Assembly: GCA_030639215.1 (NCBI GenBank)
Contig: DAOWDD010000047.1
Coordinates: forward strand, 1-5,256
DNA length: 5,256 bases
Reading direction: 5' to 3'
Origin: Dehalococcoidia bacterium
GTDB taxonomy: Bacteria; Chloroflexota; Dehalococcoidia; Dehalococcoidales; UBA5760
Numbering within the stretch: the first letter of the stretch is position 1; the number at the start of each line of letters is the position of its first letter. The notes under the pieces were generated by a model, which saw nothing but the letters and a program-made list of their open reading frames with translations, was not told the origin of the DNA and did not search any database. Both the position numbers and the translations under genes were made by a program. Positions 1 to 5,256 of the stretch are shown one piece after another.

Positions 1-2913
1 GGCGGAGCGGCGCATCGTCTGCAGTCGGTGTACTATCTCTCGCGCCAGTCCCTCGGCAAGAAGCTCCGCAGAAATCTCGGTGGGAACGGCTACCGAGTAG
101 CCCCCCTCCGAACTGATAACATAACCTTCTTCCTCCAGCCTGGCCAAATCGTCAATAACTTGAAGGTCTTTTATGTTAAGCTCTTCCAGTATCTCGGGCT
201 TGACCCTCTCCAGAGCCTGTCGCTCCGATATTGAACTCAAGCTGACGCAATTGACCGCCAGCGGCTGGCGGACCTTAATCCCCGCCCTGCTGCGGGCCGC
301 CCGACCCAGGCTTGATACCTTCATCGCCAGTTGAGTGTCACTGGATAACTGCTTATTAATCTTAGTTTTATCAGCGACGGGAAAATCAGCCAGGTGTACA
401 CTGTTGGGAGCCTCGGGAAACGCCGTGCCGATCAGGTTCCGGTACAGTTCCTCGGCCAGGAAGGGAGTAAACGGGGCCAGCAGCTTAGATAGCGTGACCA
501 AACACTGATAAAGGGTCCGGTATGCCGAGAGCTTGCCAGCGTCATTCTCGCTCTTCCAGAACCGCCGGCGGTTGCGGCGCACATACCAGTTAGAGAGATC
601 ATCCACAAAGCCTTCTATCTTTCGCCCCGCCTCGGTAGGGTTATAAGCCTCCAGCGCCCCCTCAACATCAACGATAAGCTGATTAAGCTCAGAGATAACC
701 CACCTATCCAGTCCTGATGGCTCAGGTACCCCCTCCGTCCCGGGAGTGAAATGGTCGATATTGGCATAGGTAACAAAGAAAGAGTAGACATTCCACAGCG
801 TGAGCAGGAAGCGGCGGCTTATCTCAGAGATCAGCTTCTCCGAGAAACGGCGCACGTTGCCCGGTGGTGAAGCGGTAAGGCAGTACCAGCGCAGAGCATC
901 GGCGCCATACTTATCTATCATCGCCATCGGCTCGACCACATTCCCTTTCGCCTTACTCATCTTCTCACCCTTATCATCCAGGATATGCCCCAGACAGATA
1001 ACATTCCTGAAACTGGGTCGGCCAAACAACAGGGTAGAGATAGCGTGCAGGCTGTAAAACCAGCCCCGGGTCTGGTCAACCGCCTCACAGATGTAATCGG
1101 CGGGGAAGCGGCCGTCCCTGAGCAGGCCCCCGTTTTCAAATGGGTAGTGCCACTGAGCAATGGGCATCGCTCCGGAATCAAACCAGCAATCAACTACTTC
1201 GGGTTCCCGCCTCATCTGCGCCCCACATCGGCAACAGGTAAAGGTTATTTCATCAACAAAGGGACGGTGCAGGTCCAGGGGCTCCTTAAACCCGCTGGTA
1301 CCGGGTTTATTCTTTAACTCCTCGACACCACCGGCGCACTCATAGCTGCCACAGGACTCGCAGCGCCATACCGGCAGCGGCGTGCCCCAGTAACGCTCAC
1401 GGGAAAAAGCCCAGTCGATGTTGTTCTGCAGCCAGTCACCGAAACGGCCGTACTTGATATGCTCAGGGTACCAGTTTATCTCCCGGTTACCGTTAATAAG
1501 CTCCTCTTTTACCGCAGTGGTCCGGACATACCAGGTCTGCTTGGCATAATAGAGCAGCGGCGCTTCACAGCGCCAGCAGAAGGGATAGGTATGGTGAACC
1601 GTCTCACTGCGAAAGAGCAGCCCTCTTGTCCTCAGGTCATCCAGAATAAGAGGGTCAGCTTCCTTGACAAACCTGCCCGAGAAGGGGTAGCTGCCGGTAA
1701 TCTTCCCCTCTAAGTCCACCGGGTGGACAAAATCAAGGACGTTATCCTGCCCCGCCTGGTAGTCAACCTCACCATAGGCGGGGGCAACATGAACGATACC
1801 GGTGCCGTCCTCCATAGAAACGAAATCAGTACTAATAACTGGATAATTTAGAATTCCCTCCTTCTTCCATATGATATCTGGCGAAGGCCGTCCTTCTTTA
1901 TCCAGTAGTGCCATTGTCTCAACAGGTATGTTGAAATCGAACGGATTAAATAGGGGCTCGTACCTCAAGTCGACCAAATCAGCACCATCTACTTTAGCGG
2001 TGACGGACGCACCAGCCAATCCAGCTTGCTCCAGCCGAGCAGAAGCTAAAATAAGATATTCATTATCAAGTTCTACAATGGAGTATTCGGCATCGGCGGC
2101 CACCGCCAGAGCGGTGTTACCCGGCAGTGTCCATGGTGTAGTCGTCCAGGCCAACAAATAAACGGGTTTGTTTCCCACAAGGTCAAGAAGCCACTTAGCA
2201 AAATCTGCTGTTCTGTCGCCATAACCACTGCGTAATTGTTCAAGAAAACCTGGTCTTGCATATAGCGACTTCGTAACTTTAAACTTTATGTCAACCGACG
2301 GGTCCTTGATGTTATCCTGGTAGCCCAGGGCAACCTCGTGAGAGCTCAAAGACGTGCCGCAGCGGGGGCAGTGAGGGGTAACCCGATAGCCCTGGTATAC
2401 CAGCCCCTTATCCCACATCTGCTTGATTGCCCACCAGACAGTCTCAATATAGCTGTTGTCCATGGTGATATAGGGGTGCTGCAGGTCAACCCAAAAACCG
2501 ATACGCTCGGTCATCGCATTCCATTCCTTAAGATAGCCCAAAACACTCTCCCTGCAGAGGGCATTAAAACGGTCGATGCCGTACTCCTCAATCTGTGTTT
2601 TGCCGGAGAAACCCAGCTTCCTTTCCACCTCCAGCTCTACCGGCAGCCCGTGCGTATCCCAGCCAGCGATACGTGGGGTATAGTAGCCCTTCATTGTCCT
2701 GTAGCGAGGGACAACATCCTTAAAGACACGGGCCAGCACGTGATGTATCCCGGGACTACCGTTTACGGTGGGCGGGCCTTCATAGAAGACGAAGCGGCGA
2801 CCCCCTCGCCGAGCGTCAATGCTTCGCTCAAAGATGTTGTTTTTCTGCCACCAGCCTAATATGGACTGCTCCATCTCAGGGAAGACCACCCGGCTGGCTA
2901 CCGAACGGAACAT
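1..2913 (-). CDS. ileS: Isoleucyl-tRNA synthetase, 3' end cut by window edge
   Basis: Cytoplasmic class I aminoacyl-tRNA synthetase that charges tRNA-Ile with isoleucine using ATP and edits mischarged valine. I translated 971 codons from ATG at 2913 to base 1 with no stop or frameshift. Landmarks: HIGH-equivalent PGIHH (residues 54-58), GWDTHGLPVE (84-93), CPRC zinc-type knuckle (182-185), CP1 editing-domain signature WTTTPWTLPGN (256-266), editing motif GTGIVHVAPAYGEVD with the conserved Asp at 384, further Cys pairs (446/449, 518/521, 561/563), WFDSG (577-581), KMSKS-type loop KMSKA (651-655), and an anticodon-binding domain from about 735 with NWYVRRNRRRFW (775-786). The long type of IleS usually has about 1,040 residues, so roughly 70 C-terminal residues probably lie off the left edge. 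ATG 2913 follows a GAAAGG ribosome-binding site; an in-frame TTG at 2934 is a less likely start. The first HIGH histidine is replaced by Gly, and the CP1 domain has lower G+C and different codon use from its flanks. ValS and LeuS share the fold, but WFDSG and the editing motif fit IleS best. Confidence 0.97.
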   Translation of the reverse strand, partial: MFRSVASRVVFPEMEQSILGWWQKNNIFERSIDARRGGRRFVFYEGPPTVNGSPGIHHVLARVFKDVVPRYRTMKGYYTPRIAGWDTHGLPVELEVERKLGFSGKTQIEEYGIDRFNALCRESVLGYLKEWNAMTERIGFWVDLQHPYITMDNSYIETVWWAIKQMWDKGLVYQGYRVTPHCPRCGTSLSSHEVALGYQDNIKDPSVDIKFKVTKSLYARPGFLEQLRSGYGDRTADFAKWLLDLVGNKPVYLLAWTTTPWTLPGNTALAVAADAEYSIVELDNEYLILASARLEQAGLAGASVTAKVDGADLVDLRYEPLFNPFDFNIPVETMALLDKEGRPSPDIIWKKEGILNYPVISTDFVSMEDGTGIVHVAPAYGEVDYQAGQDNVLDFVHPVDLEGKITGSYPFSGRFVKEADPLILDDLRTRGLLFRSETVHHTYPFCWRCEAPLLYYAKQTWYVRTTAVKEELINGNREINWYPEHIKYGRFGDWLQNNIDWAFSRERYWGTPLPVWRCESCGSYECAGGVEELKNKPGTSGFKEPLDLHRPFVDEITFTCCRCGAQMRREPEVVDCWFDSGAMPIAQWHYPFENGGLLRDGRFPADYICEAVDQTRGWFYSLHAISTLLFGRPSFRNVICLGHILDDKGEKMSKAKGNVVEPMAMIDKYGADALRWYCLTASPPGNVRRFSEKLISEISRRFLLTLWNVYSFFVTYANIDHFTPGTEGVPEPSGLDRWVISELNQLIVDVEGALEAYNPTEAGRKIEGFVDDLSNWYVRRNRRRFWKSENDAGKLSAYRTLYQCLVTLSKLLAPFTPFLAEELYRNLIGTAFPEAPNSVHLADFPVADKTKINKQLSSDTQLAMKVSSLGRAARSRAGIKVRQPLAVNCVSLSSISERQALERVKPEILEELNIKDLQVIDDLARLEEEGYVISSEGGYSVAVPTEISAELLAEGLAREIVHRLQTMRRSA

Positions 2914-2922
2914 AACAGAAAA

Positions 2923-2928
2923 CCTTTC
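2923..2928 (-). promoter_or_regulatory. Ribosome-binding site of ileS
   Basis: The minus strand reads GAAAGG, then 9 nt, then ATG at 2913. This moderate Shine-Dalgarno match favours ATG 2913 over the in-frame TTG at 2934, the only other start candidate I found before the upstream in-frame TAG at 2944-2946. Confidence 0.6.
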
Positions 2929-2943
2929 TACCAACAGTTTTGT

Positions 2944-2981
2944 CTAAATCAATATAAAGAATCCCGCCCTCCAGGACGGGA
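2944..2981 (-). terminator. Terminator-like hairpin upstream of ileS
   Basis: On the minus strand TCCCGTCC (2981-2974) pairs with GGGCGGGA (2969-2962) around a TGGA tetraloop. The stem has 8 bp including one G-U pair. A T-rich but broken stretch follows (TTCTTTATATTGATTT, 2961-2946). It is G+C-rich and compact, as in an intrinsic terminator, but the T tract is interrupted, so termination could be partial. It lies about 48 nt before the ileS start codon. It could end jag transcription, attenuate ileS, or simply be leader structure. Confidence 0.45.
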
Positions 2982-3047
2982 CCAAGACACCTGTGGTAAC
3001 CCTACCCTGCCCGACCAGAGAATTACCACGCTAGCAATAGAATCCCG
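2958..3047. repeat. Short direct repeat flanking the jag-ileS leader
   Basis: The 9-mer agaatcccg occurs at 2958-2966 and again at 3039-3047 on the plus strand. Both copies are preceded by caat, directly at 3035 and with four extra bases at 2950. On the minus strand this gives CGGGATTCT twice. The left copy forms part of the 3' arm of the terminator-like hairpin; the right copy could pair with the same 5' arm (CCCG), so the two copies could compete. Confidence 0.4.
2962..3029 (-). promoter_or_regulatory. Structured jag-ileS leader with mutually exclusive helices
   Basis: In the minus-strand RNA, GTGGTAA (3029-3023) can pair perfectly with TTACCAC (2999-2993). That stem encloses a small hairpin CTCTG (3020-3016)/CAGGG (3009-3005). 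Alternatively ACCA (2997-2994) can pair with TGGT (2984-2981), and GGG (3007-3005) with CCC (2980-2978), leaving a 7-nt bulge, which is the geometry of a T-box antiterminator. That fold would disrupt the terminator-like hairpin at 2981-2962. The canonical T-box sequence AGGGUGGNACCGCG and its UGGN bulge are absent, so I do not call a T-box. The helices are seen in the sequence; any regulatory role is inference. Confidence 0.35.
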
Positions 3048-3059
3048 GAAGAGCCTTTA

Positions 3060-3551
3060 CTACTTCGGCCGGATAACTACCTTACGGGCCTCACCCAGAC
3101 CGACACTCTCAGTGGTAACATCAGGATGGTCAGCCAGGGCCAGATGGATAACACGCCGCTCATAGGCCGGCATCGGCTCCAGGGTAAACGGTTTCCTGCT
3201 GTCCTTAACCTGCTCCGCCAGACGCCACGCCAAAGCCTGCAGCTTTTCAAAGCGGCCCTGCTTGTACTCCTCGACATCAACAACTATGGGCAGCCAGGTT
3301 TTCGTTTGATGGCCCACAATAAGCCTGAGGATAAATTGCAGGCAGGCCAGGGTCTGACCCCGCCGCCCGATCAAAATACCCAGGTCATCACCCTCAATAT
3401 CAAAGACAACCGGGGCGGGAGCTTCTTCCTCACCAACAACTTCTTTAGCCTGAGGTACCACTGAAGCCGCCACCCCCATCTTCTCAAGCAGTGTCTCTAG
3501 GACATCCCTGGCTACCTCAGTAATATTGCTATCTCCCCCGCCGATAGACAC
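3060..3551 (-). CDS. jag: Jag/KhpB-type KH-R3H RNA-binding protein, short form
   Basis: Cytoplasmic RNA-binding protein of the SpoIIIJ-associated (Jag, KhpB) family. Members bind RNA and in some bacteria influence cell division and envelope growth; the role here is inferred from the family. It has 163 residues. A KH-like domain spans about 10-95, with GxxG loop GRRG at 62-65 inside LGILIGRRGQTLACLQ. An R3H domain covers about 100-163, with the R-x3-H signature at Arg132 and His136 (ERRVIH) and a C-terminal TTESVGLGEARKVVI segment typical of the family. The N-terminal Jag_N domain of longer homologues is missing: the protein begins almost directly with the KH fold, followed by a Glu/Ala/Pro-rich stretch at 37-47. 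Start is GTG 3551, chosen because a strong AGGGAGGAG site lies 6 nt upstream and no other start codon exists in frame before the yidC stop. It follows yidC by 51 nt, the classical yidC-jag arrangement. Confidence 0.94.
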   Translation of the reverse strand: MSIGGGDSNITEVARDVLETLLEKMGVAASVVPQAKEVVGEEEAPAPVVFDIEGDDLGILIGRRGQTLACLQFILRLIVGHQTKTWLPIVVDVEEYKQGRFEKLQALAWRLAEQVKDSRKPFTLEPMPAYERRVIHLALADHPDVTTESVGLGEARKVVIRPK

Positions 3552-3557
3552 TGATGG

Positions 3558-3566
3558 CTCCTCCCT
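3558..3566 (-). promoter_or_regulatory. Strong ribosome-binding site fixing the GTG start of jag
   Basis: The minus strand reads AGGGAGGAG, then 6 nt, then GTG at 3551. This near-perfect Shine-Dalgarno sequence settles the non-ATG start of jag and shows that jag is initiated independently of yidC. Confidence 0.8.
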
Positions 3567-3602
3567 ATCTGTAGATTGCTTGCCCCCAAACCAAAGCCGG
3601 TT

Positions 3603-4574
3603 TTACCTCCCCTTAGAACGATGCCCTCTACTTCGTTTCGACTGACGCCGAATCGTTTTGGCACCTCCCGGGTAGCTTACGCCACGGAGCTTATCCGCGG
3701 ATACATCACCACCAGCTTCATCCTCCGGAGTACTGTCTGACACAACAATATCAGCCTCCATAGCCGTAATACCGGCCGACTGCTCCGCCTGGGCAATACG
3801 TTTCTTAAGGTCACCGCCACCCCCTCCGACACTGGCCTTGACCACCACCCTCCCCTCTCCACCAGATCTGGACAGGCCACCCCACCCACCGGTAATAAAG
3901 TACTGCATAATAATGGTAATAACATTGGACGCCACCCAGTAGAGCGCCAGGCCGCTGGGGAAGCTCATCGCCAGAAAGCCGAACATCAGCGGCATCATCC
4001 ACAGCATTAACTGGCTCTGCGAACGCTGCTGCGGGTCGGTGGTATTAGGTGTCACCATCTTCTGCTGTAGCCACATAGTAACCCCGACCAGGACGGCCAG
4101 GGGCGTATCAGGATTATGCAGGCTAAACCAGAGAAAGCTGTTGTTTAAAGGCAGCATCGTATAGACCACCGGCCAGGACCAAAGAGACTTGGACAGACCC
4201 AGTAGGTCCTCGGGAGTTATGGCTAGAAGCCGGATAATCGACTGGTAGAGGGCTATCCAGATGGGCATCTGGATTAACATCGGCACTCCACAACCAGCCG
4301 GGCTTACCCCCGACTCCCGATACAGCTTCATCTGTTCATCAGCCAGACGCTTCTTATCCTTGGCGTACTTCTTCTGTAGCTCGGCAATCTTAGGCTGAAG
4401 CTCCTGCATCGCCTTGGTAGAACGAAGCTGCTTCACGGTAAGGGGATACATAGCGAAGCGAATAATAATGGTCAAAATAATGATAGTCAGCCCCAGGCTA
4501 CCGAACAGGTAGCTGGACAGCATGACCAGCGAGTTTATCATCAGCGCTACCGGGCCTGCATTCCACCATTCCAT
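3603..4574 (-). CDS. yidC: Membrane protein insertase YidC/Oxa1 family, short (monoderm-type) form
   Basis: Integral membrane insertase that places and folds membrane proteins, alone or with SecYEG. It has 323 residues. TM1 is about 22-45 with the conserved groove arginine Arg39 (TIIIRFAMYPL). The cytoplasmic coiled-coil hairpin C1 is about 48-92 (QELQPKIAELQKKYAKDKKR). TM2 is about 97-118 (PMLIQMPIWIALYQSI), TM3 157-172, TM4 189-206 (MPLMFGFLAMSFPSGL) and TM5 208-228 (LALYWVASNVITIIMQY). The large periplasmic domain of Gram-negative YidC is absent, and I see no lipobox cysteine at the N-terminus, unlike SpoIIIJ. The tail after TM5 has a Gly-rich linker (229-254), a Lys/Glu-containing predicted helix, an acidic stretch near 275-290 and a very basic end (306-323), which may contact ribosomes. 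ATG 4574 is the only good start: the codon two positions upstream is an in-frame TAG, and GAGGT lies 11 nt upstream. It sits 22 nt after the propeller gene and 51 nt before jag, probably in one operon. Confidence 0.96.
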   Translation of the reverse strand: MEWWNAGPVALMINSLVMLSSYLFGSLGLTIIILTIIIRFAMYPLTVKQLRSTKAMQELQPKIAELQKKYAKDKKRLADEQMKLYRESGVSPAGCGVPMLIQMPIWIALYQSIIRLLAITPEDLLGLSKSLWSWPVVYTMLPLNNSFLWFSLHNPDTPLAVLVGVTMWLQQKMVTPNTTDPQQRSQSQLMLWMMPLMFGFLAMSFPSGLALYWVASNVITIIMQYFITGGWGGLSRSGGEGRVVVKASVGGGGGDLKKRIAQAEQSAGITAMEADIVVSDSTPEDEAGGDVSADKLRGVSYPGGAKTIRRQSKRSRGHRSKGR

Positions 4575-4596
4575 TAACTAAAGCTACCTCACTTAC

Positions 4597-5256
4597 CTAA
4601 CTTAAAGAAACGGGCACCCACACCTCTCTCCCCGTCGCGGCATCCACCGCGTAAAGAGTATCATGCTTCGAGGTCTGGGCATGAATATAAACAACCCCCT
4701 CACTGGCACAGAGTGGGGCGCGTATCACTTCATCATCGTTGCTCACTGTAAATATGGAGGTGCCAACCCGATTACTACTGGTATCCAGAGAAAACACCCG
4801 ACCTTCCTGGGAAGCAATAATAACCTTATCACCGACCACTACCGGTGATGAGCTAATCGGGCTGTCCAGCTCAACGGGGCCAGCCACCTCATAACCGTTT
4901 TCGGCATTCAGCATATAGACCTTACCGTCAAGATTCGGCGCATAGATAACGTTATCATAGGCTACCGGTTGCGCCCAGAACCACTTGTCGGCCTCAACCT
5001 CGGAACGCCATCTCAGACTGCCATTAGCAGCATCCACGGCGTAAATGTGCCGGTCAAAGGAGCCGATATAGACCGTATCGTTATAGTCCAGGGGTGCCGA
5101 GGCAATGGCCCCCCCAGTTTCAAAGGGGGAGTGCCACTTTTCAGTGCCGTCGGCAGCATTAAGAGCGTAGACTTTTTTGTCAAAAGAGCTGACATATACC
5201 GTCTCCCCGCTAACCACAGGGGTCGACCAGACCTCATCTCCGGTCTGGAATTCCCA
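4597..5256 (-). CDS. PQQ-like beta-propeller repeat protein, 5' end cut by window edge
   Basis: The last 219 residues of a beta-propeller protein; the reading frame is open to the right edge, so the true start is outside the window (GTG 5217 lies within a repeat and is not a convincing start). At least five blade-like repeats of about 40 residues are visible, near 1-41, 42-83, 84-121, 122-160 and 161-213. Each has the pattern P(V/L)-x-x-x-x-x-VY(V/I)-x(4-6)-G/D-x-(V/I)YA(L/V)-(N/D)A-x-x-G-x-x-x-W. Examples are VYALNAADGTEKW, IYAVDAANGSLRW and LYAVDAATGREVW. This pattern is typical of PQQ/BamB-like (WD40-type) propellers, which act as quinoprotein domains or protein-binding scaffolds. No catalytic or cofactor-binding residues can be assigned, so a scaffold role is as likely as an enzyme. 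Such proteins are usually exported or lipid-anchored, but no signal peptide can be seen here. The gene ends 22 nt before yidC on the same strand, suggesting co-transcription. Calling it BamB would be unsafe, because the host may lack an outer membrane. Confidence 0.88.
   Translation of the reverse strand, partial: WEFQTGDEVWSTPVVSGETVYVSSFDKKVYALNAADGTEKWHSPFETGGAIASAPLDYNDTVYIGSFDRHIYAVDAANGSLRWRSEVEADKWFWAQPVAYDNVIYAPNLDGKVYMLNAENGYEVAGPVELDSPISSSPVVVGDKVIIASQEGRVFSLDTSSNRVGTSIFTVSNDDEVIRAPLCASEGVVYIHAQTSKHDTLYAVDAATGREVWVPVSLS

Noticed and set aside
800..1345. Several overlapping plus-strand frames
   Set aside because: They are antisense to the KMSKA and WFDSG regions of IleS, low in plausible protein character, and have no convincing ribosome-binding site.
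2338..2859. Long plus-strand open frame of 173 codons
   Set aside because: It lies wholly antisense to conserved IleS sequence (catalytic core and Zn knuckle) and its translation resembles no family I know; it is a shadow of ileS.
2944..2990. Sigma70-type promoter using TATATT near 2955 as -10
   Set aside because: The nearest -35-like TTGGTC is about 23 nt away, too far for the usual 16-18 nt spacing, and it overlaps the hairpin.
2914..3059. Canonical T-box riboswitch before ileS
   Set aside because: The conserved AGGGUGGNACCGCG sequence and UGGN bulge are absent, and the gap is too short for a full Stem I; only the helix layout is similar, so it is kept as a finding and not a call.
3126..3464. 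Plus-strand frame of 112 codons opposite jag
   Set aside because: The minus strand carries the KH and R3H motifs here, so the plus-strand frame is incidental.
4597..5217. GTG at 5217 as the true start of the propeller gene
   Set aside because: The frame is open to the right edge and the residues before this GTG (WEFQTGDEVWSTP) belong to the same blade repeat, so the start lies outside the window.
4597..5256. Naming the propeller protein BamB
   Set aside because: Blade repeats alone do not separate BamB from other PQQ-like propellers, and nothing else in the window points to an outer membrane.

Overview
The window holds four genes. All are read on the minus strand, so transcription runs from the right edge to the left edge. 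In that order they are: the 3' end of a PQQ-type beta-propeller repeat protein (5256-4597, cut by the right edge), the membrane insertase YidC (4574-3603), a short Jag/KhpB RNA-binding protein with KH and R3H domains (3551-3060), and isoleucyl-tRNA synthetase (2913 to beyond base 1, cut by the left edge). Gaps are 22 nt (propeller to yidC), 51 nt (yidC to jag) and 146 nt (jag to ileS). I see no mobile elements, CRISPR arrays, tRNA or rRNA genes, and no gene-free stretch over 300 bases.

Organism: this is a bacterium of moderate G+C content (most 60-base lines I counted by hand have 50-63% G+C). YidC is the short form without the large periplasmic P1 domain of Gram-negative YidC. IleS is the long type with a PGIHH version of the HIGH motif, a form I recall from actinobacterial and Chloroflexota-like enzymes. 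Together these suggest a single-membrane (monoderm) lineage, with Chloroflexota (for example Dehalococcoidia) as my best guess. That placement is inference and was not tested by a search.

How the genes may fit together: YidC inserts and folds membrane proteins. Jag is its classical neighbour and an RNA-binding protein. The propeller is probably extracytoplasmic, but its N-terminus lies outside the window. Its position 22 nt upstream of yidC suggests co-expression and perhaps a role in envelope protein assembly. IleS is a housekeeping translation enzyme at the end of the cluster. The 146-nt jag-ileS gap is the only sizeable non-coding segment. It can form several mutually exclusive hairpins, one of them terminator-like and one shaped like a T-box antiterminator, so ileS may have its own leader control.

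The window is mostly conserved housekeeping sequence. The points most worth a second look are the propeller-yidC pairing, the jag-ileS leader, the open reading frame that runs on past the yidC stop codon into jag, and a shift in base composition confined to the IleS editing domain.
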